A DNA stretch of 46,385 nucleotides from Oscillospiraceae bacterium (GTDB lineage: Bacteria; Bacillota; Clostridia; Oscillospirales; Ruminococcaceae). The notes beneath the pieces are model-generated. The model was not told the origin of the DNA. It saw nothing but the letters and a program-made list of their open reading frames with translations, and made no database searches. The stretch covers positions 1-46,385 of the forward strand of contig SFLS01000006.1 of assembly GCA_004554485.1 (NCBI GenBank). The letters run 5' to 3'. Shown one piece after another: positions 26,399 through 34,919 of this stretch (positions within the stretch are counted from its first letter, which is position 1; the number at the start of each line of letters is the position of its first letter). A program made the translations under genes and the position numbers.

Positions 26399-26649
26399 AT
26401 GAAGATCGTCATCCGCACAGAGGAAACAAATTTGACCCTGCGGCTACCCGGTTTTCTGCTGTACGGGCGGCTGAGCTCCCGTATTGCCGGGGGCTTGCCC
26501 GCAAATACCTGCCGGCCGAGATGCCCTTGCCCGCCGACGCCGTTGCGCGGCTGATGGCAGAGCTGCGCCGGTTCCGGCGCGCCCATCCCCATTGGGTGCT
26601 GGTGGACGTGCAGAGCAGCAGCGGCGAGATCGTCAGGATCACCCTGTAA
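26399..26649 (+). pseudogene. Frameshifted small gene downstream of the XRE regulator
   Basis: The ATG at 26399 gives MKIVIRTEETNLTLRLPGFL..., which runs into TGA at about 26552. From about 26494 the other frame continues as LARKYLPAEMPLPADAVARL and ends VDVQSSSGEIVRITL at the stop 26647-26649. The two halves join if the G-run at 26489-26493 had six G instead of five, giving an ~83-aa protein. The ending resembles that of the XRE protein (ADGDIVEIVVE), so the pair may be related. The function is unknown. Sequencing error, recent decay or programmed shifting are all possible. Confidence 0.7.
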
Positions 26650-26674
26650 CCGTACCGTCGCCAACCATACGGAA

Positions 26675-26705
26675 AGGCCCCCGGAGCGTAATGCTCCGGG
26701 GGCCT
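26675..26705. terminator. Terminator between the XRE unit and groEL
   Basis: Perfect 13-bp stem (aggcccccggagc/gctccgggggcct) with a 5-base loop. T-runs are short on both sides, but the stem is very strong and the genes converge here. Confidence 0.7.
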
Positions 26706-26728
26706 GCATTTCAGGGGGAATCAACGGA

Positions 26729-28366
26729 TCAATACATACCGCCCATGCCGCCGGTAGGATCGCCCATGGGAGGCGCAGGAGGCGCAGGCTCCTTCTTGTC
26801 GGCTACCAGGCTTTCGGTGGTCAGCACCATGGCCGCGATGGAAGCCGCGTTCTGCAGCGCGGAACGGGTCACCTTGGTGGGATCCACGATGCCGGCGGAG
26901 ATCATATCGCAGTACTCCTCCTTGTAGGCATCAAAGCCAAAGCCCACCTTGCCGCTGCGGCGGATGGTATCGATGATGATGGAGCCTTCCAGGCCGCCGT
27001 TGGCCGCGATCTGACGCAGCGGCTCCTCCAGAGCCTTCAGCACGATGCGAACGCCGGTCTTTTCGTCGCCTTCCGCGGTTTCTACCAGCTTGGCAACAGC
27101 ATCGGTGGCGTTCAGCAGGGCTACGCCGCCGCCGGCCACAATCCCTTCCTCAACAGCCGCCTTGGTCGCAGCCAGAGCGTCCTCGATGCGGAGCTTCTTC
27201 TCCTTCATCTCGACCTCGGTCGCGGCGCCGACCTTGATGACCGCAACGCCGCCGGCCAGCTTGGCCAGACGCTCCTGCAGCTTTTCACGGTCATAGTCGC
27301 TGGTGGTGGACTCGATCTGGTTGCGGATCTGGGCGATACGCTCCTTGATCTCGGCGGAGCTGCCGGCGCCATCCACGATGATGGTGTTTTCCTTGGTGAC
27401 CTTGACCTGTTTGGCACGGCCCAGCTGCGCCATGGTGGCCTCCTTCAGCTCCAGGCCCAGCTCCTCGCTGATGACCTCGCCGCCGGTGAGAATGGCGATA
27501 TCCTGCAGCATTTCCTTGCGGCGGTCGCCAAAGCCGGGCGCCTTGACACCTACGCAGGTAAAGGTCCCGCGCAGCCTATTGACAATAAGGGTGGAAAGGG
27601 CCTCGCCCTCGATATCCTCGGCAATGATGACCAGCTTTTTGCCGGCCTGCACTACCTGCTCCAGCAGAGGGAGGATCTCCTGGATCGAAGCGATCTTCTT
27701 ATCGGTGATGAGGATATAGGCGTCATCGATGACGGCTTCCATCTTCTCGGTATCGGTGACCATATAGGGGGTGATATAGCCGCGGTCGAACTGCATGCCT
27801 TCCACGACCTCGCTGTAGGTCTCGGCGGTCTTACTCTCCTCCAGCGTGATAACGCCGTCGGCGGAGACCTTCTCCATGGCCTCGGCGATCAGCTTGCCGA
27901 TGGCCTCGTCGCCGGAAGAAATGGTGGCGACACGGGCGATATCGTCGCTGCCGGAAACCTTCTGGCTATGCTCCACGATCGCCGCCACGGCAGCGTCTAC
28001 CGCTTTGCTCATGCCCTTTTTGACGATCATGGGGTTGGCGCCGGCGGTCACGTTCTTCATGCCCTCCCGGACCAGCGCCTGCGCCAGCAGGGTGGCGGTG
28101 GTGGTGCCGTCGCCGGCCGCATCGTTGGTCTTGGTGGCAACTTCCTTTACCAGCTGGGCGCCCATGTTCTGGAACGCGTCCTCCAGCTCGATATCCTTGG
28201 CGATGGTCACGCCGTCGTTGGTGATAAGGGGCGCGCCGAATTTTTTATCCAGCACCACATTGCGGCCCTTGGGGCCCAGGGTGATTTTGACGGTATCCGC
28301 CAGCTGGTCGATCCCCAGCTGCAGCGCCTTGCGGGCTTCTTCGCCATATACGATCTGCTTTGCCAT
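26729..28366 (-). CDS. groEL: Chaperonin GroEL (Hsp60)
   Basis: 545-aa ATP-dependent folding chamber subunit. The N-terminus AKQIVYGEEARKALQLGID, the ATP-binding DGTTTAT in NDAAGDGTTTATLLAQ, the hinge GDRRKEMLQDIAILTGG and the Gly-Gly-Met tail are canonical. It follows groES after 31 bases under CIRCE control. Confidence 0.98.
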   Translation of the reverse strand: MAKQIVYGEEARKALQLGIDQLADTVKITLGPKGRNVVLDKKFGAPLITNDGVTIAKDIELEDAFQNMGAQLVKEVATKTNDAAGDGTTTATLLAQALVREGMKNVTAGANPMIVKKGMSKAVDAAVAAIVEHSQKVSGSDDIARVATISSGDEAIGKLIAEAMEKVSADGVITLEESKTAETYSEVVEGMQFDRGYITPYMVTDTEKMEAVIDDAYILITDKKIASIQEILPLLEQVVQAGKKLVIIAEDIEGEALSTLIVNRLRGTFTCVGVKAPGFGDRRKEMLQDIAILTGGEVISEELGLELKEATMAQLGRAKQVKVTKENTIIVDGAGSSAEIKERIAQIRNQIESTTSDYDREKLQERLAKLAGGVAVIKVGAATEVEMKEKKLRIEDALAATKAAVEEGIVAGGGVALLNATDAVAKLVETAEGDEKTGVRIVLKALEEPLRQIAANGGLEGSIIIDTIRRSGKVGFGFDAYKEEYCDMISAGIVDPTKVTRSALQNAASIAAMVLTTESLVADKKEPAPPAPPMGDPTGGMGGMY

Positions 28367-28397
28367 AATAACAGCCTCCTATTCAAAAAAGAAAAAT

Positions 28398-28682
28398 TTA
28401 CTCTACAATCGCCAGCACGTCGCTTTGACGCAGGATGGTATAGGTCTCGCCGTCCACCTTGACCTCGGTGCCGGCGTATTTGGCCAGCAGCACACGGTCG
28501 CCGACCTTCAGGTACATCTTTACCTCGTTGCCGTCCACCAGGCCGCCGGGGCCTACCGCCACGATCTCGGCAATGCTGGGCTTTTCCTTGGCGCTGGGCG
28601 CCAGAATAATGCCGCTCTTGGTGGTTTCCTCCGCTTCCAGCATCTTAATGACGACTCTGTCCGCCAAAGGTTTGATTGTCAT
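28398..28682 (-). CDS. groES: Co-chaperonin GroES (Hsp10)
   Basis: 94-aa lid protein of the GroEL chamber: MTIKPLADRVVIKMLEAEE, the mobile loop TKSGIILAPSAKEKP and the roof loop are all present. First gene of the heat-shock operon. Confidence 0.98.
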   Translation of the reverse strand: MTIKPLADRVVIKMLEAEETTKSGIILAPSAKEKPSIAEIVAVGPGGLVDGNEVKMYLKVGDRVLLAKYAGTEVKVDGETYTILRQSDVLAIVE

Positions 28683-28720
28683 GATTGTATCCCTCCATAA
28701 ATATTTTTAACTGATTCACA

Positions 28721-28747
28721 TTAGCACTCTTGTTCTTTGAGTGCTAA
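28721..28747. promoter_or_regulatory. CIRCE element (HrcA operator)
   Basis: Perfect TTAGCACTC (28721-28729), 9-base gap, GAGTGCTAA (28739-28747), 39 bases upstream of groES and at the predicted transcription start. HrcA binds this dyad and represses class I heat-shock genes. Confidence 0.98.
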
Positions 28748-28757
28748 CCTAAATACT

Positions 28758-28785
28758 ATTGTAATCATTTTACCGAAAAAATCAA
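28758..28785 (-). promoter_or_regulatory. groESL promoter
   Basis: TTGATT (28780-28785), 16-bp spacer, TACAAT (28758-28763), immediately upstream of CIRCE. Confidence 0.8.
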
Positions 28786-28900
28786 GAGGTTTTTCATACT
28801 TTTTTCCGTCTTGCAGAAATTTAACATTCCGTTCAAAAACTATCGCAAGTTTACCGCTCTTCCCCCATACATATGTAGTGGAAAAAGGAGGATAAAACCA

Positions 28901-29689
28901 ATGATTGATTTTTTTAAAATGCACGGCGCGGGCAACGACTACATCTTTATCGACTGCCGCAGCCGGTCGGTCCCCGACCCCGCTGCGCTGGCCATCCAAA
29001 TCAGCGACCGGCACCGGGGCGTGGGCAGCGACGGACTGGTGCTGCTGCAGAACGCCGAAGGGGCCGACCTGCGGATGCGGATCTTTAACGCGGACGGGAC
29101 CGAAGCCGAAATGTGCGGCAACGCCGCCCGCTGCGCCGCCCGCTACGCCTGGGACTGCGGCTGGGTCAACCACGAGCCGCTGCGGCTGCAGACCGCCGCG
29201 GGGCTGCGCATCCTGTGGAACGGCCCGCAGGGCGCCGTCACCGTCGTAATGGGACGCCCCGCCCCTCTTTCCGGGCCGGCGGTGCAGTGGCAGGGACAGA
29301 CCCTCAGCCGGATTTCGGTGGGCAATCCTCACGGGGTCCTGTTCTGCGAGGATACCGAGACCTTTCCGCTGCAGCAGGCAGCGGAGGAGCTTTCCCGGAA
29401 AGTATCCCTGAACCTGGAGGCTGTGCAGCCGCTGGGGCCGAACCGGCTGAAGGTGCGGGTGTGGGAGCGCGGCAGCGGCGAAACGCTGGCCTGCGGCACC
29501 GGCGCTTGCGCCGCGGCAGCGGCCGCCACGCTGCGCCGGCACTGCGACCGGGGACAGCCCGTCGCCGTGCAGATGCCGGGGGGCGAGCTGACGGTCCGCT
29601 GGCTGGCGGACGGCCGGATGCTGCTGACAGGTGAAGCCGTCTATGTCTTTCGCGGGGAGTGGAAGGAGACGCCGGTATGCTGGAACTGA
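28901..29689 (+). CDS. dapF: Diaminopimelate epimerase
   Basis: 262-aa PLP-independent racemase converting LL- to meso-diaminopimelate, the residue used by MurE and the precursor of lysine. Both catalytic cysteines are present: C72 in MCGNAARC and C198 in ACGTGAC. AAGGAGG precedes the ATG at 28901. It overlaps dapL by 13 bases, so substrate-producing and substrate-using enzymes are translationally coupled. Confidence 0.96.
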   Translation: MIDFFKMHGAGNDYIFIDCRSRSVPDPAALAIQISDRHRGVGSDGLVLLQNAEGADLRMRIFNADGTEAEMCGNAARCAARYAWDCGWVNHEPLRLQTAAGLRILWNGPQGAVTVVMGRPAPLSGPAVQWQGQTLSRISVGNPHGVLFCEDTETFPLQQAAEELSRKVSLNLEAVQPLGPNRLKVRVWERGSGETLACGTGACAAAAAATLRRHCDRGQPVAVQMPGGELTVRWLADGRMLLTGEAVYVFRGEWKETPVCWN

Positions 29690-30840
29690 ACGCCGCCCTG
29701 ACCGGCTCCGCGGACTATCTGTTTTGCCGGATTGATGAGGCCGTTGCCGACTACCGGGCGGCCCATCCGCTGGCCCGGCTCATCTCGCTGGGGATCGGGG
29801 ATATCACCCAGCCGCTGGCGCCGGTGGCGGCCGCCGCCCTGCGTACCGCCGCCGCCGAAATGGCCTCCCCCGCCGGGGTGCGGGGCTACGGGCCCGCCGG
29901 AGGGTATCCGTTTCTCCAAACCGCGCTGGCCCATCAGTACGAGGGGCTGTCCTGCCCCGTTTTACCCGATGAGATCACCGTTACCGCCGGCAGCAAAGAC
30001 GCCCTGGGCGGGCTGTTTGCCCTGTTTTCCCCCGCTGTGCCGGTTTGGGTCTGCGACCCCGTCTACCCCGCCTACCGGGACTGCGCTCTTGCCGCCGGAC
30101 ACCGTGTGCACACCCTGCCCTGCCGGGCTGAAAACGGCTTTTTGCCTTGTCCGGAGGAGATCACGGAGCCGGGGCTCATCGTCCTGTGCACCCCCAACAA
30201 CCCCACGGGGGCCGTGATGACGCGGGCTGAGCTGCAGCGCTGGGTAGACCGTGCCCTGGCCGGCGGCAGCCTGCTGCTGGTGGATACCGCTTACGCCGCC
30301 TTTGTGACCGATAACAGCCTGCCTCGCAGCATCTACGCCGTGCCGGAAGCGCACCGCTGCGCCATCGAGCTTGGTTCCTTTTCCAAATCCGACGGTTTTA
30401 CCGGGCTGCGCTGCGGCTGGGTAGTCGTGCCGGAGGCCTGCGGCTGCGCCGGGGCCTGGCGGCGGTGGCTGGGCAGTCACAGCAACGGCATCAGCTACCC
30501 GGTGCAGCGCGCCGCCGAAGCCGCCCTTTCCCCGACCGGACTGCGGCAACGCGGCAGGGCCCTGGGCGTTTATCGGCGCAACGCCGAACGGATGCTGGAT
30601 TTCTTTACCCGGCGCAGCGTCCCCTGCACCGGCGGAGAAAACGCCCCGTACCTGTGGGTGCGCTGCCCCGACGGCGGCGACTCCTGGGGGTGGTTTCGCC
30701 GCCTGCTGGAGGAATGCGGCGTGATCTGCGCGCCGGGGGCGGGCTTTGGCGCCATGGGCGAAGGCTGGCTGCGGTTTACCGCCTTTGGCAAAAATGCCGC
30801 CACCGCCGAAGCCCTGCGCCGCATGGACCGGCTTTTCTAA
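29677..30840 (+). CDS. dapL: LL-diaminopimelate aminotransferase
   Basis: 387-aa class I/II PLP aminotransferase that makes LL-DAP directly from tetrahydrodipicolinate, by-passing the acyl-intermediate route. Seen: LGIGDITQPL, RGYGPAGGYPFL, CDPVYPAY, TPNNPTG, the PLP lysine K237 in SFSKSDGFTGLRCGW, the SYPVQRAAEAALSP stretch and FTAFG near the end, all in DapL order. It is slightly shorter than many relatives. The ATG at 29677 follows AAGGAG inside dapF. Confidence 0.92.
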   Translation: MLELNAALTGSADYLFCRIDEAVADYRAAHPLARLISLGIGDITQPLAPVAAAALRTAAAEMASPAGVRGYGPAGGYPFLQTALAHQYEGLSCPVLPDEITVTAGSKDALGGLFALFSPAVPVWVCDPVYPAYRDCALAAGHRVHTLPCRAENGFLPCPEEITEPGLIVLCTPNNPTGAVMTRAELQRWVDRALAGGSLLLVDTAYAAFVTDNSLPRSIYAVPEAHRCAIELGSFSKSDGFTGLRCGWVVVPEACGCAGAWRRWLGSHSNGISYPVQRAAEAALSPTGLRQRGRALGVYRRNAERMLDFFTRRSVPCTGGENAPYLWVRCPDGGDSWGWFRRLLEECGVICAPGAGFGAMGEGWLRFTAFGKNAATAEALRRMDRLF

Positions 30841-30855
30841 GTGTTGCCCAGGCTC

Positions 30856-30884
30856 TTGCAGGCCGTCCCGCTTTGTGCTACACT
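30856..30884 (+). promoter_or_regulatory. Probable promoter of the HD-domain gene
   Basis: TTGCAG (30856-30861), 17-bp spacer, TACACT (30879-30884), 61 bases before the start codon. Confidence 0.55.
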
Positions 30885-30944
30885 GTGGCAAAAGCGGGGC
30901 GGTTTTTCGCCCTGCGGGTCATATTGCCGAAGGGATGTGAAAAG

Positions 30945-31535
30945 ATGGAAAAGATGATAACGAGAGAAGAGGCCCTGGCGCTGCTGCGGCGCTATAACAA
31001 GGAGCCCTTTCACCTGCAGCACGCATTGACCGTGGAAGCCGTGATGCGCTGGTTTGCCAACGAGCTGGGCTACGGCGAGGAGGCTGACTTTTGGGCGATG
31101 TGCGGCCTGCTGCATGATATCGACTTTGAGAATTGGCCGCAGGAGCACTGTAAAAAAGCGCCCGAACTGCTGCGTCCCGCCGGCGTGGGCGAGGCAATGA
31201 TCCACGCCATCTGCAGCCACGGGCATAAGATCTGCACCGAAGTTGCCCCGGAGCACCAGATGGAAAAGGTGCTGTTTGCCTGCGACGAACTGACCGGGCT
31301 GATCGGCGCCGCGGCGCTAATGCGTCCCAGCCGCAGCTGCACCGACATGGAACTTTCCAGCGTCAAAAAGAAGTTTAAGGACAAAAAATTTGCCGCGGGC
31401 TGCTCCCGCGATGTGATCCGGGACGGCACCGCGCTGCTGGGCTGGGAGCTGGACGACCTGCTGCAAAAAACACTGACCGCCATGCAGCAGAGCGAAGCCG
31501 CCGTTCAGCAGGAGCTGGCCGCACTGCTGGGATAA
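30945..31535 (+). CDS. HD-domain metal-dependent hydrolase
   Basis: 196-aa HD-superfamily protein with the metal ligands in LQHALTVEAVM (H at about 25), GLLHDIDFE (HD pair near 55-56) and the following ICSHGHK and CDELTGLI motifs. Relatives are described as predicted phosphohydrolases acting on nucleotides or phosphorylated metabolites; the true substrate is not known. It lies after dapL, 104 bases away, probably with its own promoter, and ends at a bidirectional terminator. Confidence 0.88.
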   Translation: MEKMITREEALALLRRYNKEPFHLQHALTVEAVMRWFANELGYGEEADFWAMCGLLHDIDFENWPQEHCKKAPELLRPAGVGEAMIHAICSHGHKICTEVAPEHQMEKVLFACDELTGLIGAAALMRPSRSCTDMELSSVKKKFKDKKFAAGCSRDVIRDGTALLGWELDDLLQKTLTAMQQSEAAVQQELAALLG

Positions 31536-31565
31536 GTCCCCTGCCTTCCCACATCCAAAAGAAAG

Positions 31566-31604
31566 CACCCGCCGAGGAAAAGCTCCCCCGGCGGGTGTGA
31601 TATT
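31566..31604. terminator. Bidirectional terminator between convergent genes
   Basis: 9-bp stem (cacccgccg 31566-31574 with cggcgggtg 31589-31597), followed by TGATATTTT on the plus strand and CTTTCTTTT on the minus strand. Confidence 0.85.
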
Positions 31605-31614
31605 TTATTGCTGA

Positions 31615-32661
31615 TTACTCTTCTTTGGCCTGCCCGGCGATCTCCGCCGCCCAGGCAAAGAATTTATTATCGGCCAAATCACCGACGGTTTTGATCCCGA
31701 ACGCCTCTCGCAGCAGCTCGGCATCTCCGGCGGAAACGCCGTACAGGGCATCTACCGGCGCCTGCAGCAGCTCGGCCGGCGAAAGGCCCTTATACTTTTT
31801 GATGATCCAGCGGTCGTCAAACTCCTCCGTGTTTTTCCTCCCTTCCGGTGCTTCCAACGCTGCCGGCTCCGCCGCCGGGCCGCATACCGTTGCAGGTTCG
31901 GGCACGACTGCCGCTGCGGCAAGGGTCTGTCCGGCGGGTACGGATTCCGGCTGTTCCTGCCGGCAGGGAACGGCGCGCTGGATCCACAACAGCGCCGCCA
32001 GGCCCACCAGCACCAGCAGCAGGTGCAGTACCGCATGGCAAAGCTCCTTGCTGCCGCCTGCCAGCCGCACCAGTCCCAGCGAAAGTCCTGCGACGATCGT
32101 CGCCAGGATGATCCACTGGCCAAAGCAACGGGCGACCGGCTCTCTGCCGCCGGAAAGCAGCACCGCCGCTATCGGCGCCAGGAAAAAGACCGCCGCAGCT
32201 ATTTTTGCATCCAGCGAAAGCAGGATCGTCAGTCCCGTCAAGAATCCCGCCAGGGCCGCCCAGATCCCCAATCCCCTGCCGCGGCTGGCGCCTGCCGCCA
32301 CCAGCAGCTGGGCCGACACAAGGCCCTCTGCCGCGGCATGCAATACCGCGCCGGAAAAACTGCCTGGGCCGCCGCTGAACATGGCGGCCGCCGTTATCAT
32401 GCAGCCCATCGCGTACAGGATCACGGCGTAGGTCATCGACTTGGTAAAAGCGCGGTGGTGCCGTCCGTAGTGGATGGTAAAGGTCGCGGCCGCCACCGCC
32501 CCGGCGTAGCCCACCAAAAAGAAAATCTTAGCTGCTGTCGGGTGCTTTGTGTGAAGCAGAACCGTGACCGCACCGGCGATCACGCAAAGCACCGTAACGG
32601 CCGTCAGGCACCACAGAACGCCTTGCGACCGCCTGCGGTGATCCAATGTTGCATATTTCAT
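31615..32661 (-). CDS. Multi-pass membrane protein with C-terminal HhH-like domain (unknown function)
   Basis: 348-aa protein. After MKYATLDHRRRSQG come about seven membrane segments up to residue 230, with a conserved-looking loop HYGRHHRAFTKSMTYAV. A linker of about 50 residues rich in Ala, Pro and Glu follows, then a soluble C-terminal domain (about 283-348) that closely matches the small protein at 33246-33455: both have PV.ALxGVSAGDAxxLxxAFGI. I do not recognise the membrane part. The ATG at 32661 has GAGG 8 bases upstream; a GTG three codons earlier is possible. Last of three closely packed genes. Confidence 0.78.
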   Translation of the reverse strand: MKYATLDHRRRSQGVLWCLTAVTVLCVIAGAVTVLLHTKHPTAAKIFFLVGYAGAVAAATFTIHYGRHHRAFTKSMTYAVILYAMGCMITAAAMFSGGPGSFSGAVLHAAAEGLVSAQLLVAAGASRGRGLGIWAALAGFLTGLTILLSLDAKIAAAVFFLAPIAAVLLSGGREPVARCFGQWIILATIVAGLSLGLVRLAGGSKELCHAVLHLLLVLVGLAALLWIQRAVPCRQEQPESVPAGQTLAAAAVVPEPATVCGPAAEPAALEAPEGRKNTEEFDDRWIIKKYKGLSPAELLQAPVDALYGVSAGDAELLREAFGIKTVGDLADNKFFAWAAEIAGQAKEE

Positions 32662-32671
32662 CTCCAGCACC

Positions 32672-33244
32672 TCACTTTATCCTGACGGCGGCGGCATCCA
32701 CCCAGCCGTAAACCCCGGCTCCATCCTCCGAAACCAGATGGAATGGGTGAGCCGTCCCTTCGGCATAATAGGTGACGCGGCAGCTGCTTTCCCCCTCAAA
32801 GAGGCGGGCCGGTTCCTCCGCCCGGGAGGAGCCGTATACCGCCCCGCCGTTAAAGGTGACCTCGCTGCCGACACCCAGCACCACCAGCGGTTGATCGGCC
32901 GGCTGCCGCAAAGCCTCCAGCGTTTTTTCCGCCTGCTCCAGCACCGTCAGGTTGCCGACTGCCGTTCTTTGTTCGGCCGGCAGCGCCTGATAGGCCACCC
33001 GCGCCGCCGCGACCGCCCCGGCGTCCGCCTCGGTCACCGGATCGGGCAGCGCCGCGATCATCGCCTGTACTTGCTCCGCCGTGTACCCCTCCTGCGGGAG
33101 ATCCGGTCCGACCGGAAGCGCGGTCTCCTGCCCCTTTGTGATCAGCGGCATTTTCACCGTATCGTCCAGGGCCCGCAGACCGATCACCACAAGCGCCAGC
33201 GCCAGTAATCCCGCCGCAAGGCAGAGAATATGTTGTTTCATCAT
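32672..33244 (-). CDS. Membrane-anchored extracytoplasmic protein with helical repeat and SH3-like domain
   Basis: 190-aa protein with an N-terminal membrane anchor or signal (HILCLAAGLLALALVVIGL, about 4-23) and no lipobox cysteine in a suitable place. Residues about 55-113 look like the helical module common in clostridial surface proteins (VAYQALPAEQRTAVGNLTVL, AEKTLEAL). The C-terminal part (about 124-190) resembles the SH3-like wall-binding domain at the end of clostridial amidases (TYYAEGTAHPFHLVSEDG, then GVYGWVDAAAV). No catalytic domain is present. It begins 1 base after the small gene upstream and ends 10 bases before the membrane protein. Confidence 0.75.
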   Translation of the reverse strand: MMKQHILCLAAGLLALALVVIGLRALDDTVKMPLITKGQETALPVGPDLPQEGYTAEQVQAMIAALPDPVTEADAGAVAAARVAYQALPAEQRTAVGNLTVLEQAEKTLEALRQPADQPLVVLGVGSEVTFNGGAVYGSSRAEEPARLFEGESSCRVTYYAEGTAHPFHLVSEDGAGVYGWVDAAAVRIK

Positions 33245-33245
33245 T

Positions 33246-33455
33246 TTATTCTTCCTCCGCCTTCTGCCGGATAAGGACGGCCCGCCGGTAATACTTCAGC
33301 GCGGCCATCTCCCCGATATTATCGATCCCGAACGCCTTTTTCAGCCGGTCGGCATCCCCGGCGGATACCCCCTGTAAAGCCCAAACCGGCGCCTTTGCCA
33401 GCTCGGCCGCCGTTTTTCCCTCGTACGCCTTGATCAGCTTATCCTCCCGGATCAT
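33246..33455 (-). CDS. Small free-standing HhH-like domain protein (unknown function)
   Basis: 69-aa soluble protein made of just one domain, about 60% identical by eye to the C-terminal domain of the membrane protein encoded at 31615-32661 (shared WALQGVSAGDA/DALYGVSAGDA and LKKAFGI/LREAFGI). The helix-turn-Gly-helix pattern is like helix-hairpin-helix domains, but the glycine turn is not a classical DNA-binding GxG. The ATG at 33455 follows AAGGAGG. First gene of the operon. Confidence 0.78.
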   Translation of the reverse strand: MIREDKLIKAYEGKTAAELAKAPVWALQGVSAGDADRLKKAFGIDNIGEMAALKYYRRAVLIRQKAEEE

Positions 33456-33507
33456 CGCCGTCTGCCTCCTTGCTGTGTTTTCCCCCGGTGGGTGTGGTAT
33501 TGTCCTA

Positions 33508-33536
33508 ACTATATCAGATTTTCCTGCCGGAATCAA
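33508..33536 (-). promoter_or_regulatory. Promoter of the three-gene envelope cassette
   Basis: TTGATT (33531-33536), 17-bp spacer, TATAGT (33508-33513), 53 bases before the first start codon. Confidence 0.75.
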
Positions 33537-33563
33537 CCGTACCTTCCGCCGGCCAAGTCAATA

Positions 33564-33596
33564 AGAAAAACACCCACCGCGAGGCAGGCGTTTTTC
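33564..33596 (-). terminator. Terminator after codA
   Basis: Minus-strand stem CGCCTGCC/GGTGGGTG (several G-U pairs) with a TCGC loop, followed by TTTTTCTTATT, 38 bases past the codA stop. Confidence 0.75.
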
Positions 33597-33633
33597 TTCA
33601 CAAAAGAGACAAATATGAAAGAGTGCATCCGGC

Positions 33634-34869
33634 TTAATAGTGAACCTTGGTCTCCTTGGGTTTGGTCTCGGCAACCAGCTTGCCGTTCTTGTAGGAATAC
33701 AGAACGGAAACATCATAGTTGAGCGCATCGTACCAGTTCTTGGCGTCGTAGATGACGAAGTTGGCGTTGTTGCCCTCCTTGATGCCGTAGGCGTCGCCCA
33801 GATGCAGCGTGCGGGCTGCATTGGTGGTCACGAACTTGTAGGAGCCCATGATCTCATCATAACCCAGCATATGCCCGGCGTACAGTCCCATGAATACCGG
33901 ATCACGCATATTCGCGTTGCCCAGGGGGTTCCAGGGATCGAAGATGTCATCGTAGCCGAAGGATACGTTGATGCCCTCAGCGGTCAGCTCTTTGACGCGG
34001 GTCAGGCTGCGGCGCTTGGGATAGGTATCGGTACGGCCGCCCAGATGCACGTTGACGCAGGGATTGGCCACAAAGTTGATGCCGCTCATCTTCAGGATCC
34101 GCATCAGACGGATGACATAAGCGTTGTTGTAGCTGTGCATCGCAGTGGTGTGGGAAGCGGTGACCATATCACGCATACCGGTCTCGTAGGCGCGGGTCGC
34201 AACGGTCTCCAGACCGCGGCTGGCCTCGTCGTCGATCTCGTCGCAGTGAACGTCGATCAGCTTGTTGTACTTCTGCGCCAGCTCGAAGCAGATGTTGAGG
34301 GACTCAACGGAATACTCGCGGGTGAACTCGAAGTGCGGGATCGCACCGGCGGCATCGGCGCCCATCTTCAGGGCGTCTTCCAGCAGCTCCTTACCCTTGG
34401 GATAGCTGAGAATGCCGTACTGCGGGAACGCAACGATCTGGATGTCGATGAAATCCTTGACCTCTTCACGCAGCTCCAGCAGAGCCTCCATGGCGGTCAG
34501 CTTGGGGTCGTTGATATCCACGTGGGTACGAACGTGCTGGATCCCGTTGGCGGCCTGCATACGGATCGCCTTGTTGACGCGGTCCTTGACCTCCTGCTTG
34601 GTCAGGAAGGGCTTATACTCTTCCCAGCACTGGATCCCCTCGAACAGGGTACCGCTCATATTCCAGCGGGGGCGGCCCGCGGTCAGGCAGGTATCCAGAT
34701 GCACGTGGGACTCGATGACGGGGGGCAGCGCCAGCTTGCCACCGCAGTCTACGACCTCTTCGCCGGGCAGCGCGGTCAGGTTCGCGGCGATCTTTTCAAA
34801 CTTTCCGTCGGTCACACGGATATCCATGGCCTCGGTGGAGTTTTCAATGTACAGGTTTTTGAACAGCAT
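33634..34869 (-). CDS. codA: Cytosine deaminase
   Basis: 411-aa amidohydrolase converting cytosine to uracil and ammonia. Metal-binding motifs are SHVHLDT (H55, H57), VHCDEIDDE and SHTTAMH; the CodA-specific FGYDDIFDPWNPLGNANM block with the catalytic aspartate is present. The ATG at 34869 sits 8-10 bases after GGAGG; a GTG three codons upstream is too close to the ribosome site. Together with codB, 50 bases upstream, it forms a cytosine-salvage unit. Confidence 0.95.
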   Translation of the reverse strand: MLFKNLYIENSTEAMDIRVTDGKFEKIAANLTALPGEEVVDCGGKLALPPVIESHVHLDTCLTAGRPRWNMSGTLFEGIQCWEEYKPFLTKQEVKDRVNKAIRMQAANGIQHVRTHVDINDPKLTAMEALLELREEVKDFIDIQIVAFPQYGILSYPKGKELLEDALKMGADAAGAIPHFEFTREYSVESLNICFELAQKYNKLIDVHCDEIDDEASRGLETVATRAYETGMRDMVTASHTTAMHSYNNAYVIRLMRILKMSGINFVANPCVNVHLGGRTDTYPKRRSLTRVKELTAEGINVSFGYDDIFDPWNPLGNANMRDPVFMGLYAGHMLGYDEIMGSYKFVTTNAARTLHLGDAYGIKEGNNANFVIYDAKNWYDALNYDVSVLYSYKNGKLVAETKPKETKVHY

Positions 34870-34919
34870 AACTTTCACTCCTCCTTAGAGATAAATTGTA
34901 AACCTTGACAGAATGAAGC

